64,000 nt of DNA from Tubulanus polymorphus. Its lineage: Eukaryota > Nemertea > Palaeonemertea > Tubulaniformes > Tubulanidae. The notes under the pieces are model-generated. The model was not told the DNA's origin. It saw only the letters and a program-made list of their open reading frames with translations, and did no database searches. The stretch is taken from assembly GCF_964204645.1 (NCBI RefSeq), contig NC_134026.1:124001-188000 (forward strand). The letters are read 5' to 3'. Positions 34,600-45,453 of this stretch are shown here, in pieces (within the stretch, counting starts at the first letter, position 1; every line of letters starts with the position of its first letter). Both the position numbers and the translations under genes were made by a program.

Positions 34600-36580
34600 G
34601 AAAAAGAAAACTTAAAAAGATTCAATTCACCATTGAACGAATGTTCTATGGTATTGAACTTTGATATTTGAGATGATGAAACCGGTGCAATATCGCGACG
34701 GTGCAGCTTTCAATACAGCCGTTCATTAGATGAATGACACGTTGAAAGTCGGTTTTAGCCTCATTAACAACGACTCGCACTATATCTCACACCTTCATTT
34801 CTATAGAAAACTGTTTTACTATCAAAATTACGTGTCAACTTGTGGAAGCGTAAGCTGGCTCTGGTCGCAAACAAAGACAACCAACAACAAGTGAAAATCT
34901 TCGACCAGCTTAACTTTATTTCTCCTTGTTTTATCTATTTGACTACAATCTTACACAACCTTCAACGTTTCACAGTGTTGAAGTACTTTCTTAAACTTTA
35001 ACTTTCATGCAATAGTGATGACTGTATTCTTTTAATTGTAGTTTTTAGTAAAGAAATAAACTTATAACAATAAAACTATGAAGTTGAGAAACCACTAAAA
35101 TATCAGCGTTTTTCCGTGAGTAAGATACACATATAATTTCTGACGCATCTTCTAATTAACTCTAGAATTACCACAGTTTCTCCAAGTAAGAAAGTAAGAT
35201 CTAAGGAACCTTTTCTACATCATCAACCTCTAAGTTCTCGTGAAAGTTAATTTTCAAAATCGACGTGAAGTTACCAGTTTAATGACGGAACCTAACGCAG
35301 CATGTTCAGTGTTTTGCGAAGTTTTCTTTTATATGTTTTTTAATTCGTTGACGAAAATTTAACGGTGTAAATTAGCGACGCTTTCAAAGAGGCAGAGACG
35401 ACAGCGTTAAGAGAATTCTATCGATAATCTGAAGTTTCAGCGAGACTAACATTCTCTCTTCGACTTTATTTGCAAATTCTTCTCCGTAAGTGGATAAGAT
35501 CAAATGGATTGAAAAAAATCTGCAAGTTTTCGCGAAAGATGCTATTTTTGTTTTCTCTTTGAGCTGGCAGTGAATATGGGGCTCGACAGAAGGCAATATC
35601 GTGAATTAAGAGAAATCTATTTTATTGATGTTTCGACGATAAAAGGAATTCAGTTCAGAAATCTTTCGCAGATTAAAGACGTGCTAGAAAACCACCATGC
35701 CTTCTGCATATTATTAGATTCTGGGGTAAATTGAATAAAAATTCGTCGTTTTTAGTTTGAACTTGAGACGTATTGCGTCGGCAACTCATTAACCGGAAGT
35801 CGAGAAAGGTAAATCAGAAATGCGCATAAAATCGTATCTTCACATCTTTGATTATAAAGATTGTTTGCGCTCCTTGTCTTTAAAAATCATCATCTGCAAA
35901 CTTCTAAATCGGTAGAATTATTCAATTCTTTTGTTTACTTCTTTGCTAAACCTTCGCGAAATCTTCTTCCAGAAATATTACTGCACCCTAGATATTGTTT
36001 TACAATATTTCATTCCTGAACCTGAACACCATTGATGACATTCTCCCTACGAAAGATGACCCCATCTTTTGTTCGTCGGTACACAAAGGAAGTTAACATT
36101 TGTAAATCGTCTTTTGGCGTCTTTTGTCCGCCTTGCCATTTACTGGAAAAAAGACGAGAATAGTTCAAAGCTATACATAACTGTGGTTCTTGAACGAGAC
36201 AAGATTAGGTCACACAGAGGCATGAATGAAGCCGTATTCAACCGTATTTACTATCAGACCTGGATTATCTAAGATGCTGAAGGCGATGGGCGCAACGACT
36301 ACGATTGGATTCGAACCTTCGATATCCTTATCGATTACTATTTCAATTTATCAAAATAAGAAAGAAGGTTTTTTAAGAATGATATTGAGTAATTAAATCC
36401 CTCCAGTGTTTTCGTAAGATTCTTCTATTGATTCGAATATGAAGCATTGATGAAATAAGACCTAATGAAATTTACTGATCATCAAAGACAAAGAATGTAT
36501 TTTTAGAACGATAATTTGTTTGGCCCCCAAAGCACACGCTTAACCGACATTTCTTCTAATCTCTCTGACTTACGGACTCC
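34600..36580. other. Gene-free stretch
   Basis: AT-rich with no supported gene. A 70-codon minus frame at 35384-35596 shares the VEER(L/M)L string with the candidate exon at 34.3 kb but has no other support. Confidence 0.4.
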
Positions 36581-36584
36581 CGAC

Positions 36585-36784
36585 TAACGGGGCCCCGACT
36601 CTCCGACTCTCTGGGGCCCCGACTCTCTGACTCTCTGGGGCTCCGACTCTCTGACTCTCTGGGGCCCCGACTCTCTGACTCTCTGGGGCCCCGACTCTCT
36701 GACTCCTGGGGCCCCGACTCTCTGACTCTCTGGGGCCCCGACTCTCTGACTCTCTGGGGCCCCGACTCTCTGACTCTCCGACTC
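36585..36784. repeat. 24 bp minisatellite
   Basis: Eight copies of CTCTGGGGCCCCGACTCTCTGA plus CT, with an internal GGGGCCCC palindrome in most units. Confidence 0.95.
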
Positions 36785-36799
36785 CTCGACTGAAACTAA

Positions 36800-39700
36800 C
36801 GGATATAATTATAATATTGCGCCATTCAACCTGGGTTGAAAGCTATTTTAGAATTTACACCAGATCTTTTTTTTAAACTTGTCTTTGCCCGATTTCTTCT
36901 GAATAGCGCGCTGTGTCCTTGAATGAAGCACATTACAGCAGATCAGGTCATCGAATATTCGTGATTGGGAACGGTCTCGAGGGGTTACCGAACAATCTAT
37001 GCACAAATTACACTCGTGTAACCGCGAAACGAATGCTTGATCTGAAATATCGCATCTAATATCACTCACTTAGATGTTGATAATTTAAGCCTGATTACCA
37101 TTTAGTTTTTGCAAGAGTGGTTATTGAAGAAACCGTTATATCCATGTAGCGATGAAAACTCATCGCAATGCAATCTTCGATTTGCGTTAAGCAGATTGGA
37201 GTCGTGTAATACAATCTCTTGTACGCTCACATTCCCAGGACTTTCATCATCATAATATTTCTGCGACTTAAGACGCCGATATAGCTATTCGAAAACATAA
37301 TCAATGTTTTGATCTTAAAATAGGGATTGACCCTGTTATTTATTTGGTTGGTAAAATTTCGTTTGAATTTTTTGATTTAGTGTCCCTTACAAACCCACCA
37401 CACCTGCCGGGAGCGCAACAGGGGTTTGATTTTGAAATCGGAAATAGAAGTACAGATATAGTTGTGTGATCGGCGATCAAATCAATGTTAACTATACAGA
37501 GATCTATTGGATTTCATTTCACGGAGCAAATACTGACAAAAACGTTTCAAATTTTATATTTCATATCTATCTAGACTTCACATGAGCCAGGGGTGGATTT
37601 AGGGTTCTGGTCCCGAGACTACATTTTCACGAGCTGGATAAGGTGCGTTACAAAAACCAATGGCAAATTATAGATCCTCAGAAAATGATCGATTCTTTCA
37701 AATTTTGTTTGGGATGAGCCTAATAATGGGAAATAGGAAATTTGCCCCACCCCCCTCTGAATTCCCCTAAACAATAAATCTCAGTCCTTTAGACATTTTA
37801 ACTGGCGAAAATCTCAATCTAGAAAGAGTTAGATGTATATTTAGGGATCGGTATAAACTGTTAAATCCACACGACTTCATTTAAATGTAATTCTCGTTTA
37901 TTGATTTTTTTAAAGAAAATCCTAAATTGAATTTTCGTCATTTCATCTTTCAGTAGAGGTCACGTGTGCTAATGAAATGTTCGTAGCGACGACTCATCCG
38001 TGGAATTAAACCACGTCGATTCGTTTCGTAAATTCAAGCGAAATATAAATTATTAATATGATTCATATTCGAAACACGCGGTTGATTCCTTGTCGATGAG
38101 ACTGATTGATTCACAGCAGCAGCAGCAGCTGCGGTGAGGGGATGGTTTCGTGAGTTTGGTTATTGATACGTCGGGAGATGTTTAGGAATAAATGAAGCCG
38201 CATCCACCCACAACCAAACGCATTGTTATACATGCCTTGATTCCGAAATCAATACAAACATAATTTCGACTTCTATCGAAATGTCTGATTTTAGTAAATT
38301 ATTTGTTGTTATTCTATTGACGCGACCACGTGGAATAGGAATATACAATATAAACTTATAAAATCCGACTCTGGAATATAAATAAATTCCTTTGAAAAAG
38401 AGAACGAAAAATCGAGACCATCAATAATCATCCGATATAAGCGATTATACGTAACTTACGCAAGGTTTGCTATACAATATTCAATTACATAGATGACAGC
38501 GTAACCAGCTTACCAAGCGTACCCACCCAGCATATCCAACGTACCCACCCAGCGTACCCAACGTACCCAAATAGCGTACCCAGTCCATTGAGGGCATTCA
38601 AAAGTAACGGGGATTACAAAAAATGATAATGATCTTAATTGCATATTAGATAAATGATTGCGCGTAAACGAATTGGGATTTCAATATAACCCGATAAAAT
38701 ATGGTTTGACGCGCGTGTCGGTTGAAATTATAGTCATCAGAATTGAATCAACTTTTTATCAGCATTTTAAAGTAATTGGTTTATAATCCCAATCGGTGCA
38801 TCCTGACAATATACCTGTATCAAGTACGACATAATCTGTGACAGTTCATCTAATTACATTCTTATTTTGAACGGAATTAAAACATTATCAATTCGATTTG
38901 AAAATCAGTTTGTCTGCAATATACAGAGAATACCAAGGCTTTACGAGTAACTGATAAAACACTGACTATGATACATGGCAAATTTGATGACAGCGAAATC
39001 CGACACGAAGGCTAAACTTCCACTTGAAGATCGCTGTTATGGAAACAACCGAACTGTTGTGGCTTCGATTAACTTTTCAATTTTTAGTATTTAATTGTCG
39101 GATTTTGTTTCCACGCTAATCGTGTGTACATTCAGTATGTAGTAAGTATTGAGGGTTGTTTGTCGAGCCGTATTCACCGTATATTCCACTCGCAATTTCA
39201 GGTAAAATAAATACGTGTTTTACCCTGAGGAAACTCAATCAGTTTTCAGTGAAACACTTGATGCAGCTGTTTTAATACAGGACACTGTAAACATTAGAAC
39301 GACACGTAACACGTGACGTCAAGTTCGATCCAATCAGGATGAATGCAGAAAAAACTGCATCTTTTAGACGGTATTTTTTCGCAATTGAAAGGAAGCTAAA
39401 CCATGTTCCTGACTTAAACAGAACCGAAAAAACTTTCCCAGATTTTTTTTTGACGCCGTAAAAACCGATACAATGCCATACGTTATTCGAGGGTCAATGC
39501 GCACTACGTCACCAATATAGGGGCTTCAAAATAACAATTATAATTGTGAATTTTGGCGTTTATTTTGTAACTAAGAATATTTCATAACTGGATTTTAATT
39601 TTTGATATATTTTGAATTATTGTTGAGAGGATGTGTGCACTACGTCATCGATATATCGGGGTAAGACTGGTTGCCGGTCAATTCAATTCAATTCAATTAT

Positions 39701-39990
39701 TGATATATTCAAAACTTATTAGTCGACAGTGATATGCGTCAATTTTTCTTTCACTTCTCCGAACGTTACGATTCTAGAAAAGAATAAATTTTTGCAGGGA
39801 AAATTGTAAACGATTCATTTCGATTTATTTTCGTCGATTCATTTTTGCTACCTGCAATGTTTCCCCCCTGGTCTGTTACGAGCTGTAGATCATTGGCCCC
39901 AATCTAAAATGACTGAATTGACGACTCGAGTAACTCGAATGCGCCACGTGTCGAATATAAGAGTGTCTCTAGGCAAACTGACACTTCCCA
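36800..39990. other. Gene-free stretch
   Basis: No supported gene. AGGGGTGGATTTAGG at 37589 resembles the TIR of the element at 59.6 kb, and GACTGGTTGCCGG at 39668 is a fragment of the SINE core; both are isolated. Confidence 0.45.
38516..38582. repeat. GTACCCA minisatellite
   Basis: Irregular array of GCGTACCCACCCAGC and AACGTACCCA units, about 65 bp. Confidence 0.85.
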
Positions 39991-40025
39991 AAACATAGTC
40001 AGTAATTTCCTTTACTTGCGCCCAG

Positions 40026-40278
40026 ACACAAACAATTCAACGAAATTGACGGCGAACTGGCAATCATATTATTAGAATTCTTGATCTTTGGTCGCGATGC
40101 AACGAATGACTTTCATTTCATCGCGGTGCAGCGCGAGCCTTGTTTCGTCTCATTGACTTCCGACGCTGAACGTGCGGCGATTCGGGCCAGTATTCGGGCG
40201 ACAGGGGGTTTCATAACAAACAACCCTCAACCCCCATCCGGACCTTTATCTCGAAGGATTATCATTGCAAATTTATAG
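40026..40278 (+). CDS. Candidate terminal exon, unknown protein
   Basis: A good pyrimidine-rich acceptor (TTTCCTTTACTTGCGCCCAG) is followed by 83 open codons to TAG, starting in phase 2: HKQFNEIDGELAIILLEF, LIFGRDATNDFHFIAV, SDAERAAIRASIRATGG. GC content is above the neighbourhood. No family recognised; no upstream exon found. Confidence 0.28.
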
Positions 40279-41612
40279 CCAATTAACAACTGTTAGTCTA
40301 TCTGTATTCATATCAGTGACACGAGCTGCGCTGAAGTGTTTTTATGGCATGTTAATCTATTTCCCTCTCAGCCCAATTCTCTGCCTCTCTCCCGCGATCA
40401 TATCATCTCATCATGTCTCGTGCGAGAGAAGACAATTTGAAAAAATGACTTGTTCCATCATCTTATCACAGTCCGACACTGTGTATATAGAATAACCGGG
40501 TGACACAAATCTGCGAACGAAAAGAATCGACTTTCTAATTCGCTCCGAGGAAAGTCCATTCATAGAACTTTCAGATGTAAGACAAATCAAAGGGAAGTGT
40601 CCGATAATTTGTTAGGCGATATTTCCATTTGGCTTGATGTCGGCTACAAGATAATTTGATTTTGCGTTTTCTATGGGAATATAAACTGTGGGAATAGCTT
40701 TAGTCTCTCCTCTCTTATCTCTACTGATGGAAGCGGAAATCTATATAGTTTCTATACGAGGATTCTTTATATATGTCGATATATTCAATAATGGTTAGAA
40801 ACGGTTTTTTTAACCTCGTCTGTCAGTGAAATTTGATGATATGGCAGTAAATACCATGTCACAGTATCTGAGTTGACTGACTGCCAACAGGCTTTTGAAT
40901 TACGGTTTTTGTTACTTTGGTAATAAACAGAGTCTAAGTGCGTGCACTGGCGGTAAGTTCATTGACCGAGTGATATCTGTGATTTCCCTCACGTATTCAA
41001 ATCGATATAAATCTGAAAATTTACATTTACAGAATCTGAAAGCATGTGCTTTATACGGATCCCGATACGGATTCGCGTTGATGATTGGAAATTACGGGTT
41101 TTATTATGTGCCTGACGAGGTTCTTTGAAATAATGATGGCCAAAAGTTTTTACCCAAAGTTCAAAGATTGATTTCATGAAAATTCTTAATCATGTGCCGT
41201 GTGTCCTATGAATTATCAGTGTAGGCTTTATCAAGTCTAGATCACTTGTAAAAGAGTTAAAGTAGGGGTAAATCAATCATTAGTTAGAAATGTCTTAGAA
41301 TTCAAATAAATTGATTTGAATTCTATGGAAATATAAAGGACGTTCCATAATCATTGCAGAGATTTCCCGTGACCGCGATAGATTTCATCAATTTCATCTC
41401 TTCTGAGGCCGAGCCGTTTATAATCTACTGTAAACAAGTTTGAAATAGATATCACTTTATAAAGTGCGAGTGAAATGAATTGTCTTCATGAACATCACAC
41501 TGAGTTATTTAAAGATCTAGTTTGCAGGCGAGCACACTTTTCCTCAAGCGACCGAATTTTCAGCTGACACGGTGTAAATCAGGCGGATTTGGTTTCAATC
41601 GCGTCCGCATTG

Positions 41613-41622
41613 TTTATTTAAG
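41613..41622 (+). promoter_or_regulatory. TATA-like box of the histone H1 gene
   Basis: TTTATTTAAG about 90 bp before the H1 ATG, followed within 10 bp by AGTGTTTCGG, whose reverse complement resembles the AAACAC box of H1 promoters. Position and motif are suggestive only. Confidence 0.35.
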
Positions 41623-41711
41623 TCAATAAGTGTTTCGGTTTGTTGCATCAGTTTTTTTGGGAGAGGTCGAGGAAGACAGCAGCACAGGTTTTTACTTATA
41701 TTGATTGAAAC

Positions 41712-42302
41712 ATGGCTCAGTCAAGATCCCGTTCAAGATCCCCGTCTGTAGCGCGAGGAAAGAAATCTTCCCCGGCAGCGGCGGCGGAGGCACGTCGAGC
41801 TAGTGCTGCGACTCATCCGCCCTATCTAGAGATGATCGTGGACGCGATTAAGTCACTGAAAGAGAAAAAAGGTTCGTCTACAATCGCTATCAAGAACTAC
41901 ATAGAACTGAATTACCCGCAGGTCTCTACAGCTCGACTACCACTATTACTGAAACAAGCTTACGGTCGAGGTGAACGGTCCGGTGTACTGGCTCGTCCAC
42001 CCAGGTCGAGGTCACGAGGAGCTACGGGTCGGTTCTTATTGAAAACAACGTCGTCGTCCCAGATCGCCGGAAATCGCAACCAGAGATCATCAGCGCAGAC
42101 ACCGACTAGGAAGAAACCGACCGCGAAAAAAGGAAGGACAGTTCAGGCGAAAATAGCCGCGAAACGAGCAGCGAAGAAAGCAGCTCAGAAAACGCTAACT
42201 CCTAGAACGAAACAACAGAGACAAAGACAAAGAGCAAACTCGAAGAAGGGAAAGATAACGAAGGCTCAAGGAAAGAAGAAAACTACATCGAAACGACATT
42301 AA
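41712..42302 (+). CDS. Linker histone H1, sperm/protamine-like (PL-I) type
   Basis: An uninterrupted ATG frame of 196 codons. Residues 1-33 are Ser/Arg-rich with an SRSRSRSRSPS start. Residues 34-112 form the winged-helix H15 domain: HPPYLEMIVDAIKSLKEKKG, STIAIKNYIELNYP, a leucine-rich helix 3 and the G-ATGRFLL wing. Residues 113-196 are a Lys/Arg/Ala/Thr tail without acidic residues. It binds linker DNA at the nucleosome dyad. The N-terminal SR repeats followed by a globular domain are the layout of mollusc sperm PL-I/PL-II* H1-like proteins; serine phosphorylation of such repeats during spermatid maturation is known for the class. Intronless, as for histones, but no core histone gene is nearby, fitting an isolated germline variant. 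A histone stem-loop and an AATAAA both follow. A somatic or H1-delta-like role is possible. Confidence 0.93.
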   Translation: MAQSRSRSRSPSVARGKKSSPAAAAEARRASAATHPPYLEMIVDAIKSLKEKKGSSTIAIKNYIELNYPQVSTARLPLLLKQAYGRGERSGVLARPPRSRSRGATGRFLLKTTSSSQIAGNRNQRSSAQTPTRKKPTAKKGRTVQAKIAAKRAAKKAAQKTLTPRTKQQRQRQRANSKKGKITKAQGKKKTTSKRH

Positions 42303-42328
42303 CATCCTGTCCGATAACCAGACTAAAC

Positions 42329-42344
42329 GGCCCTTGTCAGGGCC
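42329..42344 (+). terminator. Histone mRNA 3' stem-loop
   Basis: GGCCCT-TGTC-AGGGCC: a perfect 6 bp stem and 4-base loop, 26 bp after the H1 stop. It matches the SLBP-binding consensus GGYYYT-TYTN-ARRRCC except that loop base 2 is G rather than pyrimidine. Confidence 0.9.
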
Positions 42345-42355
42345 ACTTAAACTTC

Positions 42356-42368
42356 CAAGAAGTAGCAG
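42356..42368 (+). promoter_or_regulatory. Histone downstream element
   Basis: CAAGAAGTAGCAG, a purine-rich stretch 12 bp after the stem-loop, close to the CAAGAAAGA-type element that pairs with U7 snRNA in histone pre-mRNA cleavage. Confidence 0.6.
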
Positions 42369-42403
42369 TTATTGATTGCGAGCCTTTGCTTCTTAACGTC
42401 TAA

Positions 42404-42409
42404 AATAAA
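42404..42409 (+). terminator. Polyadenylation signal after H1
   Basis: AATAAA about 60 bp beyond the stem-loop, followed by GTTGTTGATC. It would allow an alternative polyadenylated H1 transcript, as known for replication-independent histones. Confidence 0.45.
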
Positions 42410-42449
42410 TGCTGGTTGTTGATCAACATTCAAGCCGTCAATCGTACCA

Positions 42450-44660
42450 CACTTGTGACGATCATTTTGTTGATTGCTATGTTTATAGATAGAGTAGTAC
42501 ATAATCGGGATGGCCGCTCAACATGGAAAGGTCGGGGGATTTTTTTTTCTTAAAAAAAGTCTCTGAATAGCCAGGGAAATTTGTTGAAACAGTCCCCCCT
42601 CCCCCCCCCCATTTTAGCAGATCCGAGTCGGGAAAAACACAGATAACACGTGAGACCTAAAGTACCGCCAAATCGCATAATTTATGATGTTCCTGTGACC
42701 AATCAGGGAGTACTCCGCCAAATTGACAACCGTATACGCAATGCCGGTGGACCAAGATGCAATAACGGGAACCATTAGGGTTAGCTATGACTAAAACATC
42801 ATAAATAAACAATAAAACAGTTGAAACAGTTTCTGATACATGTTCCACACTCGCTGCATCGCGACAGTTTTTGGCTGCTGTGGAAATTCTGCTCTAATAA
42901 ACGTTTTGCGCACCATCACAGCGCATGTTTATTTTGGCTGCATGAGTGAATATCATTAGATCTACAGCGCAGGCAAAACTAGCAGTTTATTACTTCAGAC
43001 TTCTAATGGACTCGCTTTAAGTTTATGAAGGGAAAACTCAGTTAAATGAATGTCTTCACCAGCAGCGATTTTATAGTATTATCTAATGTCGAGTAACGTT
43101 GAGTTCATGTAAAAGCAATTCGCCATAAAAACCTTCAGATATTGCTGCGATGTCTTTTGATGTTCGGGGGTATGAAACGTTGCGATCACGCACCAAATAA
43201 CATCACCGCACATTTCGACATGGATATATTGCGGTAGCGACGGAATTTCTATGGGTAACATCTATCCGCTTCTCTCCCCTCCCTGACGGCGTCCTGGTCC
43301 TACTGTTGTTTCAAGCTATACGTAATTAGACGATTCTTCCGCCTTTTTATATAGAAATACTTCAAAAGAAAAAAACCTCCCCCTCATATAAAAACATATC
43401 TCATCCCCGAAAGCTGGTCCCTGTAAATTGTTGTTACATACTTGTCGTTTTCCTCGCCGATAATTTCTACAAAAAGCGTCGCATCCAATTTCGCATATTG
43501 CTGGATGCAGAAAACACAGACATATCCCGCAAACAAACACTTAATGATAAACTTTATATAAACTTTTGAAGAGTTTCATGCGAAAACATTTCGTTGTAGA
43601 AGGCGGCGAGACCTCGAGGCGCTAACCGCACTATCAAATCACTGGAGAATATAATACATGTTCTATTCATAAATTACTGATGAAAAATTGGCCGCAAAAT
43701 AGACTGCTCCGACGATATGTAAGAGCTCCGATCAATTCCGGAGCTCCAACCAATTCCGGAGCTCCTACCAATTATTTTTATCAACTATTTGAAGGATTTT
43801 CGCCCCCCCCCCTTCTACCCAACATGGCCGCACCTATTTGCAGCCGTATACATCGAGTGAAGTTCTCCGAACCTCGCGTGCCGCAGCGCCCATGAATCCT
43901 CAGATAAAAATCTCTAACTGCTGTGTTTCCAATTAGGCGTCGATCACGAATGCAATATTTAGTCGCGTTTCCGTTCGATGATAATAGTTTAGATTAGCGA
44001 CCACGTGACCCGTGCCGATGTTCACCAATCAGTAACAGATGTAGATTATTACCGGATATGTCGACTTCCCCCGTCGTGTCGTCATTGTAACTGTCAGAAT
44101 CTGTGCACATAATGACAGAACATTTCCGTTTTCTGACAATTTTATTACTTTTTATATGTGTCTGTGACACTGTCTAATGCGGTTCTAAATTCATACGCGA
44201 TATTTATTGTGTCGTTTTTTTAGTCACCTTCCGTTTTCGTGTATTTGTATCTAACCCGGTGAATGTCCGGTGGTAAGTATACGGTAAGTTAATGCATTTG
44301 GCGTTTTATGCATCGATTTCGTGATGACGACAACGCGACGAATATAAGAAATAGGAGAAATAAGGGCGCGGTTGGCGATGTCGTGATTTCCGTGTGTTTA
44401 AGTACCGACGACTCTCTCATTAGTCACTTTTTCATGTCACAACGTCTCGTAACAGAAGACGTTGTGTACTTGTTATAGAGACCTGTTGACTGCCGCGCGC
44501 CTGTCTACAGTCATAAAATATACAATCAACATCTCGTAAAAACTTGAAGAATTTGTAAATGATAAGCGATCGAGGGCCAGATGTTAAAGTTCAATTTCAA
44601 GTTCAGATTTAGCATGACAGGCTATTTACAGAGAACTTTCAATTAAGATCGGTCGACAAT
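42450..44660. other. Stretch without a firm gene
   Basis: Contains a C-rich run at 42590-42611, three minus-strand Cys-containing open segments (42657-42848, 43079-43261, 43316-43540) and a plus-strand start-plus-donor string ATGTCCGGTG|GTAAGTAT at 44263-44272 below CCAAT and CACGTG motifs. None can be assembled into a gene from the sequence alone. Confidence 0.4.
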
Positions 44661-44676
44661 ATCGATTACTCAAGTC

Positions 44677-44748
44677 TCCCATATGGTCTAGTGGTTAGGA
44701 TTCCTGGCTTTCACCCAGGCGGCCCGGGTTCGATTCCCGGTGTGGGAA
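44677..44748 (+). tRNA. tRNA-Glu (anticodon TTC)
   Basis: A 72 nt gene with the full cloverleaf: acceptor TCCCATA/TGTGGGA, D arm with GGTCTAGTGGTTAGGA, anticodon arm CCTGGCTTTCACCCAGG with TTC, and T arm CCCGGGTTCGATTCCCGG. Internal A (TGGTCTAGTGG) and B (GGTTCGATTCC) boxes are consensus. No intron and no encoded CCA. A T5 terminator lies about 25 bp downstream at 44773. Identical to the gene at 52.9 kb. Confidence 0.98.
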
Positions 44749-45453
44749 CGGCACATTTATAGAATTCGTTAACCTTTTTGATCGTGAACACTTCAATTCA
44801 TGGATTGATACAAGTTCAGATTGCACCTGGTCCAATACATTTTTATCTCTGCTGTAATCAATCAAACCCTTAACCTCGAGATTTGTCGGTATGTGGAAAC
44901 AGAAAGATATTTATTAATTGAATTTTAACTTCGCAGCAATTTTGTATGAATGAATCCCAACGACAACTAACCATTAGAAGTGTAAAATCAACTATTCTAC
45001 AGCGCGTGATTCTAGAACCGAGTTGTATTATACTGAAGTTTCTACTTTGCAATGGATTATTGTAAAATAAAATAGAATAGTAATATATTTTATATTTTAC
45101 AGTCACCGGAGTTGATTTGATTTGTTGCGTGCATTTGCTAAAATTTTAGAAACATCCTTAGAAATATATATGAATTAATAGACAATAGCTACAGTAAAAC
45201 CACAATTAGTAACTGCAAAGTCTTGAACGGATCCTTTTCACTTGAATATCTTAACAGTTGACAAATAATTGAATCAATTCATTTGATACCGTCATCTGAT
45301 GGGACAACACTGTGTTCAGTGCTGCTTTTAGGGAGGAAGATTAAGCGTAATATAAATTATTGAATAACGCGTTTAACACGATTTAGAAGTTACATTTAGA
45401 CAGTAGGTGGAGGTGTTGGAACTCGGACCAACAGATCCAAGCTGACTGCATTC

